Shown: one piece after another, positions 1 through 7,435 of the stretch
How positions within the stretch are numbered: position 1 is the stretch's first letter
How the letters are laid out: the number at the start of each line of letters is the position of its first letter
Assembly (NCBI GenBank): GCA_000437555.1
Contig: FR901022.1
Coordinates: forward strand, 11,273 to 26,588
Direction: 5' to 3'
DNA from: Acidaminococcus sp. CAG:917
GTDB taxonomy: Bacteria; Bacillota; Clostridia; Christensenellales; CAG-917
DNA length: 15,316 nt
The notes under the pieces: generated by a model
Told to the model about the DNA's origin: nothing
What the model saw: only the letters and a program-made list of their open reading frames with translations
Databases searched by the model: none
Position numbers and translations under genes: made by a program

Positions 1-267
1 TACGTAAAGCAAAATGTCGGCGTCCTTTACGGACGACGATACCGTCTTGTTCATATATTCGCCAAGCTGATTTTTAGGTTTATGAAATCCGGGAGTATCC
101 ACAAATACAAACTGACAATCTGTCGTGTTTAATATCCCCAAAATATTATTTCTCGTCGTTTGCGGTCTCCAAGACACGATGGCGACCTTTTCGCCCACAA
201 GGGAATTTATCAAAGTCGATTTACCGGCGTTCGGCAATCCTGCAATACAAATAAATCCTGATTTCAT
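1..267 (-). CDS. era: GTPase Era, N-terminal part (3' end outside window)
   Basis: Era is an essential GTPase that binds 16S rRNA and assists 30S subunit maturation. The 89 visible residues form the start of the G domain. The G1 P-loop is GLPNAGKST (residues 10-18), the G2 region is PQTTRNNILGI, and G3 is DTPGFHKPKNQLGEYM, which is the Era signature. The G4 motif and the C-terminal KH domain lie beyond base 1. The ATG at 267 follows the ybeY stop by one base (TAA-A-ATG), so translation is probably coupled to ybeY. The neighbours pgpH-ybeY-era are a known Bacillota cluster, although dgkA and cdd, which often sit between ybeY and era, are absent here. One small oddity is SWRPQTT where most relatives have a short basic or polar residue in place of Trp. 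Assignment is firm; only the 3' part is unseen. Confidence 0.95.
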   Translation of the reverse strand, partial: MKSGFICIAGLPNAGKSTLINSLVGEKVAIVSWRPQTTRNNILGILNTTDCQFVFVDTPGFHKPKNQLGEYMNKTVSSSVKDADILLYV

Positions 268-268
268 T

Positions 269-739
269 TTATCTGACGTATCCTAACTCGTTTAATATTT
301 TTTCTTGATGAAGTCGCATTTCTTTTTCCTGGTCTTCGTTTAAATGGTCAAAGCCGAAAAGATGCAAAAGGGCGTGCGAAAACAAAAAAGCAACTTCCCT
401 TTTGACGCTGTGTCCGTATTCGGAGGCTTGCTTTATGGCAACGCTTTCACAAATCGCGACAGAACCTAGTGTGTAGGCTTTTCCGTCAAAGAGGTCGTCG
501 GTAAAGAGCGATTTTTCAATAGGAAATTTTGCGCCAATCTCCATTGACGGATAACTGAGGACGTCGGTGGTTTTATCTATTTCCCTAGTGCGTTTATTCA
601 GTTCAAGCATATCCGCTTCGTTTAAAAAGCAGACGTCTGCACTAAACACGCCTTTAACACCGAAATACTCTGTTGTTTTTAAAAATACTTTTTTTAATAA
701 GTTTTTATACTTAAAAGGAACGGCTGATAAATTAAGCAT
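269..739 (-). CDS. ybeY: Endoribonuclease YbeY (rRNA maturation factor)
   Basis: YbeY is a single-domain metalloprotein (UPF0054) needed for 16S rRNA 3'-end maturation and 70S quality control. At 156 residues the protein has the usual length. The zinc-binding H3XH5XH motif is complete: HALLHLFGFDH with His122, His126 and His132. The upstream family segment ending in DKTTDVLSYP (about 55-64) is also present, with Arg52 at the conserved arginine position. The ATG at 739 has an AAGGA Shine-Dalgarno sequence about 10 bases upstream, and the gene overlaps the end of pgpH by 8 bases. It is followed by era after one base, so pgpH, ybeY and era are almost certainly one transcript. One oddity: the usual LGD(I/L) motif reads LGSV (residues 91-94), with Ser in place of the conserved Asp. 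Confidence 0.95.
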   Translation of the reverse strand: MLNLSAVPFKYKNLLKKVFLKTTEYFGVKGVFSADVCFLNEADMLELNKRTREIDKTTDVLSYPSMEIGAKFPIEKSLFTDDLFDGKAYTLGSVAICESVAIKQASEYGHSVKREVAFLFSHALLHLFGFDHLNEDQEKEMRLHQEKILNELGYVR

Positions 740-2222
740 TCTTTACATCCTTTTCCGTTTTTTCTTCCTTTTTGACTTCCGTCTTTTTATCCTCGCCGTA
801 TGATACCCTTGAATGGTGAATGCTCGGCAAAACGTTGATAATAGTTTTTTTGATGACCGTTAAGTCCTCCATCGTTATAGGACATTCGTCAAACTGTCCC
901 GTCTTCAATTTATCGTCTATCAAAGTATTGACTCTTTGAACAAACTCCTCTTTTGTAGGAGGCATATACGCCCTCGTCGCCGCCTCGATTGTATCGGCAA
1001 TCATAATTATAGCAGATATCTTGCTCGACGGCTTAGGTCCCGAATAGGAAAAATTCATTCTGTCCGCGTTGCCTTCGGTAAGCGACAGAGCCTTTTGATA
1101 AAAATATCCGACGGAAGACGTTCCGTGGTGCTCAAGCGATATCCTGGCTATTTCTTTGGGAAGTCTGTATTGCTTATTGAGCATCTCTCCGAAAACGGTA
1201 TGCGAAGTTATCATACTGACGCTAACTTCGGGGATCAGCTCGTCGTGCGGATTGTAATTCGATTGATTTTCGACGTAATATATCGGCGCTTTAAGTTTTC
1301 CGACGTCGTGATAATAAGCCGCAGCTTTAGCGAGTCGGCTGTTTTCGCCGATGGCTATCGCGCACGATTCCGCAAGATTGCCGACAACGAGCGAGTGATT
1401 AAACGTTCCCGGAGCCTCGCTGGCAAGTCTTTTCAGTAAAGGTTGGTCAAGACGGCAAAGCTCGTCAAGTCTGTAATCGTCGGTTGTGTTGAATATCGCT
1501 TCAAATATAATAATAAAAGGGAAATAAAGCACAATGGCAATCGCCGAGGAAAGCAATCCCCATAGCACGTTAAACAGAAGATTTATGTTTGTTATTCCCA
1601 TCGATATAGAAAGTATTATCGTAAAGGGAATAGCTACAACACTCGCCAAAAGACAGCAAAGCAAAAATTTTATTCTCGTAAAATGCTTTGACGAAAAATA
1701 AATCATCGTGCCGCCCGACACCAGATTCCCGACTATCGCCGCCACAATTGAGATAATTAAATTTTGCTCGATATATGCGCCTCTCAAAATGAAGTTTACC
1801 AAAATCAAAATGACGAGGTCTACTATGCAAATGACGCCCGTCTTGCTGCTCACCAAAATACAGAGCAAAAGCGCGCAAAGCTGAACGGGAACTGCAAACG
1901 GACTGCAATACTTATACATAACGGTCGACAAAATATAGGTTATCGTAACCACAAGAGAATCGAGCACAAAGTATGACGTCCTTGTCATTTTTTCGGAATC
2001 GAAAACAAAAACGGAAACATAAAGCGTTTCTATGAGCAATATGTTCGATAAAAATATACCTGTTGTCGTCGCCGCGGAATTATGAAATTCCTTGGTAAAA
2101 TCGGAAACAAAGAAAATCGTGACAATAGAAATCAGTGCGGAAAAAATAAGCACCGCTACCTGACTTTGCAAAAACACTTTCCAATTCCATTTCTTATGCG
2201 AAACTTCTTTTGTCATTTCCAT
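732..2222 (-). CDS. pgpH: PgpH-like 7TM-HD cyclic-di-AMP phosphodiesterase lacking the extracellular domain
   Basis: PgpH (YqfF in Bacillus) is a membrane phosphodiesterase that hydrolyses c-di-AMP to pApA. The C-terminal HD domain (about 265-475) is clear: EAPGTFNHSLVVGNLAE with His276, YYHDVGKL with His305-Asp306, then His341, EHHGT (365-366) and IAD with Asp410. The first 245 residues hold about eight hydrophobic helices (near 22-40, 54-75, 84-103, 108-125, 128-147, 154-176, 184-206, 215-241). In typical PgpH a 7TMR-HDED ectodomain of more than 200 residues separates helix 1 from the other seven and the whole protein exceeds 700 residues. Here only about 13 residues separate them and the total is 496. 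The tail (475-496) is Lys/Glu-rich. AGGTGA lies 4 bases before the ATG at 2222; a second in-frame ATG at 2216 would have a spacing of 10, so either start is possible. The gene overlaps ybeY by 8 bases. Confidence 0.88.
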   Translation of the reverse strand: MEMTKEVSHKKWNWKVFLQSQVAVLIFSALISIVTIFFVSDFTKEFHNSAATTTGIFLSNILLIETLYVSVFVFDSEKMTRTSYFVLDSLVVTITYILSTVMYKYCSPFAVPVQLCALLLCILVSSKTGVICIVDLVILILVNFILRGAYIEQNLIISIVAAIVGNLVSGGTMIYFSSKHFTRIKFLLCCLLASVVAIPFTIILSISMGITNINLLFNVLWGLLSSAIAIVLYFPFIIIFEAIFNTTDDYRLDELCRLDQPLLKRLASEAPGTFNHSLVVGNLAESCAIAIGENSRLAKAAAYYHDVGKLKAPIYYVENQSNYNPHDELIPEVSVSMITSHTVFGEMLNKQYRLPKEIARISLEHHGTSSVGYFYQKALSLTEGNADRMNFSYSGPKPSSKISAIIMIADTIEAATRAYMPPTKEEFVQRVNTLIDDKLKTGQFDECPITMEDLTVIKKTIINVLPSIHHSRVSYGEDKKTEVKKEEKTEKDVKNA

Positions 2223-2286
2223 ATTTTCACCTGAAAATTTTATCCATATCGGTTTTTTGAGTTCGACCGACTTAGAGCCTTGACGA

Positions 2287-2304
2287 TTAACGGTTTGCAG
2301 TTAA
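2287..2304. repeat. Short palindromic element upstream of pgpH
   Basis: In the 111-bp yqfD-pgpH spacer, TTAAC and GTTAA form a perfect 5-bp inverted repeat around GGTTTGCA. Nearly the same 18-19 bp element occurs at 7591-7609 before pepF. It could be an operator or a short dispersed repeat; the rest of the spacer (2223-2333) shows no convincing promoter or terminator. Confidence 0.4.
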
Positions 2305-2333
2305 CTAATTTAGTCTCGGCGCGGTTTTTAATT

Positions 2334-3236
2334 TTATTCCGATTTAAAATCGTCTATTCTTTCCTCTGTCGTTACCAAAGCTTTAATGCTGTTTCCGTTT
2401 ATTTCATAGTCAACCGAAATTATGCTTGCTTCTCCCTTAATTTGCGAAGTAGCGAAAATCAAAACGGTTTTTTTGTATTCTTCAAGCCTGACGTTGTCTA
2501 TATATTCGAAATACCATTCCGCCTCGTAGTATAAAAATCCGTAAACCTCGCCGCCCGCCTGAGTCTGCACCTTTTCCTCGCCTACGAGAATGTAATTTTC
2601 AATCAGCGTATCTCCGGGGTTTATAATGTCACCATAGGATTTTACAAGCGTTCCCCCGTATACGATTGCCCTTGAAAAAACGGCTTGTTTCGTAGCCTTG
2701 ACGCTTTCGTTTACCAAGGGAAAGTAATCGGGCTTTGGCTGCTCTTTTACTATAGAAACTTTCAGCGTTGTGCCCTCTTTAACGACGTCGGCAAACGACA
2801 CTCCGTCCAAAGCAAGTATTTCCCGCTCTATCGACTTTGAGTCGAATCCGAACGCAAACGAATATTTTTTTATGCCGTGTTCGGACAATATCGAAAGCAC
2901 GCTGTTTTCGTATTCGCTTTCGTTTATTTTAATATCCGTCAAAAAACTCGGATAGAGCGAGCAAATAACCGCCGAACAAAGTATTCCGACAATAAGTCCG
3001 TATCTTAAAAGAATTTTTCGAATGGAAGGCAAAAAGCCTTTTCTATCCACTACCGAAAAATTATAACACATATCGGTTAAAATGGCAATACACTTTTGTT
3101 CATCTTTTAACCTGCACCAAAAGTAAATTTTTTTATTTTTTTCTATCACGTCGTATATTCTGATTTTTTTAGAAAGATTCGCCACTGTATAAGGCGACCC
3201 TTCAACGCAAAAGCGAGTTCTGTCAAACAATTTCAA
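2334..3236 (-). CDS. yqfD: Sporulation protein YqfD (short form, TTG start)
   Basis: YqfD is a conserved membrane protein of spore formers, expressed in the mother cell in Bacillus; its molecular role is not well defined. The pairing with yqfC and the arrangement of a soluble N-terminal part (1-70), one hydrophobic helix (about 79-96, RYGLIVGILCSAVICSLYPSF) and an extracytoplasmic C-terminal part containing repeated beta-rich segments support the call. The protein is 300 residues, shorter than the Bacillus protein of nearly 400. The start is TTG at 3236, supported by AGGTGA at 3243-3248 with a spacing of 6; it lies within the last codons of yqfC (14-bp overlap), so the two are coupled. In Bacillus phoH follows yqfD; here pgpH follows after 111 bases. 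The family call is good; function remains inference. Confidence 0.8.
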   Translation of the reverse strand: MKLFDRTRFCVEGSPYTVANLSKKIRIYDVIEKNKKIYFWCRLKDEQKCIAILTDMCYNFSVVDRKGFLPSIRKILLRYGLIVGILCSAVICSLYPSFLTDIKINESEYENSVLSILSEHGIKKYSFAFGFDSKSIEREILALDGVSFADVVKEGTTLKVSIVKEQPKPDYFPLVNESVKATKQAVFSRAIVYGGTLVKSYGDIINPGDTLIENYILVGEEKVQTQAGGEVYGFLYYEAEWYFEYIDNVRLEEYKKTVLIFATSQIKGEASIISVDYEINGNSIKALVTTEERIDDFKSE

Positions 3237-3474
3237 AGCTCTTCACCTCTCCCGAAACGTATGCGACGCCGCCTCCCGCCTCCGAAAGACAGAGTTTGTC
3301 TCCTTTTATCGACACAATTTTATGTCTCGTTTTAAACCTTATTTCATTCTCGCTCAGATAGCTTACCGTCTTTATTCCTTCGACGGCGACCTTATTTCCG
3401 CCGTATACGCATACGACAAAATCGGAAACGCATTCGGTAAGGTTCAATTTTTTGTTTATCTCGTCCAAAAACAT
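3223..3474 (-). CDS. yqfC: Sporulation protein YqfC
   Basis: YqfC is a small protein (about 85-95 residues) always found beside yqfD in spore formers and related to the YabP family. The 83 residues fit, with the segment GGNKVAVEGIKTVSYLSENEIRF (about 25-47) followed by VSIKGDKLCLSEAGGG resembling the conserved beta-rich core. It has no signal peptide or membrane helix. The ATG at 3474 has no Shine-Dalgarno sequence, and an in-frame stop lies just upstream, so the gene cannot extend. A perfect TATAAT on the minus strand ends 6 bases before the ATG, which suggests a leaderless or nearly leaderless transcript. The end overlaps yqfD by 14 bases. The terminator of dnaB lies directly upstream, so this gene starts a new transcription unit. 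Confidence 0.8.
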   Translation of the reverse strand: MFLDEINKKLNLTECVSDFVVCVYGGNKVAVEGIKTVSYLSENEIRFKTRHKIVSIKGDKLCLSEAGGGVAYVSGEVKSFEIV

Positions 3475-3479
3475 ATTAA

Positions 3480-3485
3480 ATTATA
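3480..3485 (-). promoter_or_regulatory. Candidate -10 box for yqfC-yqfD
   Basis: TATAAT on the minus strand lies 5 bases from the yqfC ATG. Transcription would start at or next to the ATG. No good -35 hexamer lies 16-18 bases further up (GAATAA is found there). AT-rich context makes a chance match possible, and a sporulation sigma factor might be used instead. Confidence 0.4.
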
Positions 3486-3507
3486 TTATTTTAAATTGCC
3501 GTTTATT

Positions 3508-3540
3508 CTAAATTAAAAAGCGGAAGCAAATCTTCCGCTT
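3508..3540 (-). terminator. Rho-independent terminator of the dnaB operon
   Basis: Bases 3518-3526 and 3532-3540 form a perfect 9-bp stem (AAGCGGAAG / CTTCCGCTT) with a 5-base loop. On the minus strand the stem is followed by TTTAATTT, continuing the T run of the stem. It lies 62 bases past the dnaB stop and just before yqfC, separating the two units. No T run follows on the plus strand. Confidence 0.85.
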
Positions 3541-3601
3541 AAAAACATAAAACAATTTGGGCATAAAACTGAGCTTAAAACCGATACGTTTTAAACCCGA
3601 T

Positions 3602-5068
3602 TTATTTTTCCTCGGGCTCCCCTTTGAAGTCATCGGCATCGGCACCTGAAAATTCGTCGCCCTCTCTGACTGCCGTAGCTCCGCCGAGGAGATTCTCTTT
3701 AGGAACAGGCATATCCTCGATTTCACTGAACGTTGTGGTATCGCCCTGCCAATGAAGGTGAATCGTTCCGCAAGGACCGTTACGGTTTTTGGCAACGATA
3801 AGGTCAACCTTTGTTCGGTCGTTTTCATCAAGACGGTGCAGGAACATAACTACGTCGGCGTCCTGTTCAATCGCACCGGAATCTCTGAGGTCGCTGAGTT
3901 TCGGTCCTTGCTCCCTTTCCGTTTTCGTCCTCTTATCGAAATCACGGGACATCTGAGAAAGCACCAAAATGGGCACTTTAAGCTCGCCCGCATAAAGTTT
4001 CATCAGTCTCGAAATGGTGCTGACTTCCTGTTGACGGTTGTCGCTGTATCTTCCGCCGTCCATAGACATAAGCTGCAAATAGTCGATGACGACGAGGTCA
4101 AGTCCTTTTTCTCTCTTTATACGGCGGCATTTTGCAAGGATATCGCCCGGAGTGTTTAACGAATAATCGTCGATGAAAATTTCTGCACTGTCGAGCCTTT
4201 TAGCCGCGCGGTAAAGGGCGTCCATACTTTCGTTTGAAAGTCCTCTCTTTTTGTTGGAAGCGGTGAGCGACACCTTGGAAAGATGCGCCAGCACCCTTTT
4301 TGCCAAAAGCACGGACGACATTTCCATTGAAAATATCGCCACCTTTTTATGCTGTTCGATTGCGACGTCGCACGCGATATTTAAAGCAAGCGCCGTTTTA
4401 CCGACGGATGGACGCGCGGCAATCAAAATAAATTCGCCCGGTTTCATTCCGAAAAGATGACGGTCAAGCTGTTTAAAGCCGGTACTGAGTTTTTCTTGCT
4501 GAGCCTTGCCCTTTTGAATATCCGAAATTTCGTCGAAAGCTTTGCACGCCGCCGACGATATTGTGGCAAGCGCCATTTTGTCTTTATTTTCTCCGATAGA
4601 GAAAATCTTGCTTTCCGCATAATTGAGCATTTCGGTGGCATCATCGGAAGCGTATGCTTTTTTGACGATATCGTTTCCCGTGCCGATAATTCTTCTTAAA
4701 AGCCCGTCGCGCTTTACCATTTCGAGATAATATTCGCAGTTTGCCGAGCTGGGCACAGCCATTGAAAGAGAAGATATGTAACTTACGCTTCCCACCTCGT
4801 CAAGTTTGCCGTTTACGACAAGTCTGTCGGTCAAAGCAACGGTATCTATGGGATTTGATTCGTCCTGAATCTCCTTCATAGCCTCAAATATTATTCTGTT
4901 TTTGTTAGAATAAAAATCGTCGGGCAAAAGCCTCGGAATTAAAGCGTCGGCGGCGTCTTTATCAATCAAAATAGAGCAAAGCACCGCCTGCTCCGCCTCG
5001 ATATTCGACGGCATACCTCTGGTTATCGAATTAGAGGTTTTACTCGTTTGAGTCTTTTGTTCGCTCAT
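3602..5068 (-). CDS. dnaB: Replicative DNA helicase DnaB
   Basis: This hexameric 5'-3' helicase (DnaC in Bacillus naming) unwinds DNA at the replication fork and recruits primase. The 488-residue protein has the DnaB N-terminal helical domain (about 18-120), a linker, and the RecA-like ATPase domain (about 190-455). The Walker A motif is ARPSVGKT (218-225), Walker B is LVVIDYLQLM (325-334), and the NRQQEVSTISR loop is at 344-354. LSDLRDSGAIEQDADVV is at 391-407, and AKNRNGP with the arginine finger at 426-432. A Gly-rich, acidic tail ends the protein. The ATG at 5068 was chosen because AAGGAG at 5075-5080 sits 6 bases ahead; an upstream in-frame start at 5110 has no such support. The gene begins inside the preceding lipoprotein gene (29-bp overlap). 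The usual Bacillota neighbours rplI and gdpP are absent. Confidence 0.96.
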   Translation of the reverse strand: MSEQKTQTSKTSNSITRGMPSNIEAEQAVLCSILIDKDAADALIPRLLPDDFYSNKNRIIFEAMKEIQDESNPIDTVALTDRLVVNGKLDEVGSVSYISSLSMAVPSSANCEYYLEMVKRDGLLRRIIGTGNDIVKKAYASDDATEMLNYAESKIFSIGENKDKMALATISSAACKAFDEISDIQKGKAQQEKLSTGFKQLDRHLFGMKPGEFILIAARPSVGKTALALNIACDVAIEQHKKVAIFSMEMSSVLLAKRVLAHLSKVSLTASNKKRGLSNESMDALYRAAKRLDSAEIFIDDYSLNTPGDILAKCRRIKREKGLDLVVIDYLQLMSMDGGRYSDNRQQEVSTISRLMKLYAGELKVPILVLSQMSRDFDKRTKTEREQGPKLSDLRDSGAIEQDADVVMFLHRLDENDRTKVDLIVAKNRNGPCGTIHLHWQGDTTTFSEIEDMPVPKENLLGGATAVREGDEFSGADADDFKGEPEEK

Positions 5069-5657
5069 TTTTATCTCCTTTGCGTTTTGCAATCGCCACT
5101 GCGGAAACAATCACCGTTGCCAAAGCGAAAATTCCTATTAAAAGTCCGTACCACGCCGCCCTGTCTTCCGTCCTTTGTGTCAAAGTCATAACAGCGTCGT
5201 CACCGTCGGCGAATTGCCAGATATACATTCTCGTTTTACCGTTTTCGGCATATTCTCCGTCGCCGTAAATCGATTTATAGAGTGTAGCATAAACGTAAAC
5301 AATTTTCAAGCTATATTCTCTGTCAACGCCGTTTTCGTCCAATATTTTTCCGAGAGATTCGTCTACCGATGCGTATTGCCTGATTTTATCCCAAAAATCG
5401 GACGGCATTGCATAAGTCGTCTTATAAATATCGAAAAATCCGTCGTCGGTTTTACTCCTTTTATATTCGACTTTCGTCACGGCGTTTTCGGAAGATGTCT
5501 GCAATTTAATCTGCATGGTCACCGTATCGGTTTTGTTGTCATAAGAATACCCCGCCACGGCGCAATATACCTCGCTGTCTTCCTCGTCGCAAGCCGCGAA
5601 CAGAAATAGCGAAAACAAAAGCAGGATTAAAACGGCAAAAACGCTTATTTTTTTCAT
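5040..5657 (-). CDS. Putative lipoprotein with C-terminal membrane helix, function unknown
   Basis: I do not recognise the family. From the ATG at 5657 the protein has 205 residues. It opens with a lipoprotein-type signal: MKK, a hydrophobic stretch (4-20) and LFAAC with Cys23 as the likely lipidated residue (Phe at -3 is less usual). An acidic linker DEEDSE follows. The middle (30-160) looks like a soluble extracytoplasmic domain rich in beta-prone stretches and Tyr. A second hydrophobic helix (about 169-190) is followed by a basic, charged tail (KRKGDKNERTK), so the C-terminus probably faces the cytoplasm. The ATG overlaps the pepF stop as ATGA, indicating translational coupling; a longer frame from 5684 would add residues without signal-peptide character. 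The 3' end overlaps dnaB by 29 bp. Its conservation between pepF and dnaB would be the best clue to its role. Confidence 0.8.
   Translation of the reverse strand: MKKISVFAVLILLLFSLFLFAACDEEDSEVYCAVAGYSYDNKTDTVTMQIKLQTSSENAVTKVEYKRSKTDDGFFDIYKTTYAMPSDFWDKIRQYASVDESLGKILDENGVDREYSLKIVYVYATLYKSIYGDGEYAENGKTRMYIWQFADGDDAVMTLTQRTEDRAAWYGLLIGIFALATVIVSAVAIAKRKGDKNERTKDSNE
5075..5080 (-). promoter_or_regulatory. Ribosome binding site that fixes the dnaB start
   Basis: AAGGAG on the minus strand, 6 bases before ATG 5068 and inside the 3' end of the lipoprotein gene. It is the reason for preferring this start over the longer reading frame. Confidence 0.85.
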
Positions 5658-7417
5658 ATAAGTTCGGCAAGCTGACCGAAGCAATCGGCAAATTCCCGCA
5701 TGGCGTCGTCAAAAGGTTTGGACGTCGTCATGTCAACGTCGGCAAGTTTTAATATCTCCAAAGGCGGCAGACTCGACCCTGCCGAAAGGAATTTGAAATA
5801 ACCTTCGGTATTGCCGCTAAGCACTTTTTTTGCGATAGAAACCGCACTTGTGATACCCGTTGCGTATTTATATACGTAAAACGAATTATAAAAGTGAGGT
5901 ATGCGGGCCCATTCCACTTCTATAAGTTTATTGTGTTCCACGGCTTCGCCGTAATATTTTTTATTTAAATTATAATATATCTCGTTAAGAACGCTTGCGG
6001 TAACTGGCTCTCCTTTCGTGACGAGAGCGTGAGCTTTTACTTCGAATTCCGCAAACATCGTCTGTCTGAAAAGAGTTGTGCGGAACATATCGAGATAGTA
6101 TGAGAGCAAAAACTTTTTAAACTCTCCGTCCGCTTTTTCGAGCAGATATTTTAAAAGTAAAACCTCGTTTACAGTGCTGGCGATTTCCGCTACGAAAATC
6201 TCGTAATCCGCTTTCTGCGACGGCTGAGCCTCGTTTGATTTATAACTGTGGAGTGCGTGACCGAGTTCGTGCGCTATCGTAAACACGTCGTGCGTCGTCT
6301 TCTGATAATTGAGCAAAACGAAAGGGTGAACGCCGTAAGTGCCCCACGAATACGCTCCGCTTCTTTTGCCCTTCGTTTCGGGAACGTCTATCCACCTAAA
6401 GTCGTGCGCCGTTTGAAGCAAATCGGCGTATTGACTTCCCAAAGGCGATAGAGCCTCTTTCACGAGTTTGAAAGCGTCTTCATAATCGAGTTTTAAATCC
6501 TGATTTTCTACAATGGGAACGTGAAGGTCATACATATTTAAAGTTTTTACGCCCAGCGCCCTTTTCCGCAAAGCCATATATTCGTGCAAAGTTTTAAGCC
6601 CGTTTTCCACTGAAGATATGAGCATTTCGTAAACCTTTTTATCGACGTTTTCAAGATACATGGCGTATTCTTCCGAGGACGAAAAACCTCTCGTTTTAGC
6701 GTAAAACCAATCCTTTTTGCAGTTAGTCGCATATACGCTTGCAAGAGTGTTTTCGTATGATTTGTAAACGGAAAACATACTCATAAAAGCGTCTTTCCTC
6801 ACGCCTTGATTTTCGTTCTGAAGCAAAAGCGAATATACGCCGTGCGACATTTTCATCGTCTTTCCGTCCGGCATTTTTACGTCGTCGAATTTAATGTCGG
6901 CATTGTCGAACATAGAAAATATCTGTTTTGCCCCGTCGGAAAAAATCGAACTGTCCGCCAAAATCTTTTCCTCTTTTTCGGAAAGTATGATTTTTTTGTT
7001 GCGAAGAACTTCAGAGAACAATACGTCATAATTATGAAATTTTTCATCGGATATGAGCGAGTTTAAAGAGTCGTCGGAAAAACTTACGAGTTCGGGCATC
7101 ATAAACGAAAGCGACGAGGAAAACTCAACGCCCACCGCCTCTATCTTATCGCACATAGCCTGATAAAAGGAATTTGCGGTATCTTCGTCTTTGCGCATAT
7201 GGGAATACACATAAAGCTTCGAGTAATTGAATCCGCACCTTTCGCGCGTTTCCAAAAACTCGAAAAGCACCGTTTTATCCGACAGCTTCCCCTTATATTC
7301 TTTTAGTTTCGGAAAGCTGTTTTTGAAATCCGAAAAACATTTTTCCCAATCGTTATCGGTCGGGAATATGTCTTCAAGTTTCCATTTTAAATTTTCAGGA
7401 AAATCACATCTGTCCAT
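5654..7417 (-). CDS. pepF: Oligoendopeptidase F (M3B metallopeptidase)
   Basis: This cytoplasmic zinc peptidase cleaves medium-sized oligopeptides. The 587 residues match the usual length of about 600. The active-site motif HELGH is at residues 383-387, within FTIAHELGHALHSY, and the third zinc ligand is Glu411 in VAEIASTVNE. Other family segments are present: WKLEDIFP near the N-terminus (12-19), SGAYSWGTYGVHPFVLLNY (353-371) and HFYNSFYVYKYATGI near the C-terminus. The ATG at 7417 is preceded by GAGG with a spacing of 5. It is the first gene after a 260-bp structured spacer and is coupled to the lipoprotein gene by an ATGA overlap. A perfect 7-bp hairpin (7436-7453) sits just ahead of the ribosome binding site. 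Confidence 0.94.
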   Translation of the reverse strand: MDRCDFPENLKWKLEDIFPTDNDWEKCFSDFKNSFPKLKEYKGKLSDKTVLFEFLETRERCGFNYSKLYVYSHMRKDEDTANSFYQAMCDKIEAVGVEFSSSLSFMMPELVSFSDDSLNSLISDEKFHNYDVLFSEVLRNKKIILSEKEEKILADSSIFSDGAKQIFSMFDNADIKFDDVKMPDGKTMKMSHGVYSLLLQNENQGVRKDAFMSMFSVYKSYENTLASVYATNCKKDWFYAKTRGFSSSEEYAMYLENVDKKVYEMLISSVENGLKTLHEYMALRKRALGVKTLNMYDLHVPIVENQDLKLDYEDAFKLVKEALSPLGSQYADLLQTAHDFRWIDVPETKGKRSGAYSWGTYGVHPFVLLNYQKTTHDVFTIAHELGHALHSYKSNEAQPSQKADYEIFVAEIASTVNEVLLLKYLLEKADGEFKKFLLSYYLDMFRTTLFRQTMFAEFEVKAHALVTKGEPVTASVLNEIYYNLNKKYYGEAVEHNKLIEVEWARIPHFYNSFYVYKYATGITSAVSIAKKVLSGNTEGYFKFLSAGSSLPPLEILKLADVDMTTSKPFDDAMREFADCFGQLAELI

Positions 7418-7435
7418 TTATGCCTCGAATTTTTC

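Noticed and set aside
218..238. Era P-loop reading GLPNAGKST instead of the more common GRPNVGKST
   Set aside because: All Walker A residues are present, so this is normal family variation.
936..1439. A 167-residue plus-strand open frame, rich in Arg
   Set aside because: It is antisense to the HD domain of pgpH, and the Arg-rich composition is what a complementary frame would give.
4396..4419. DnaB Walker A starting with Ala (ARPSVGKT) instead of Gly
   Set aside because: This substitution is frequent in Bacillota DnaB and the GKT core is intact.
5658..5684. A longer start for the lipoprotein at 5684
   Set aside because: The extra nine residues would precede the MKK signal peptide and overlap pepF codons; the ATGA overlap start at 5657 fits better.
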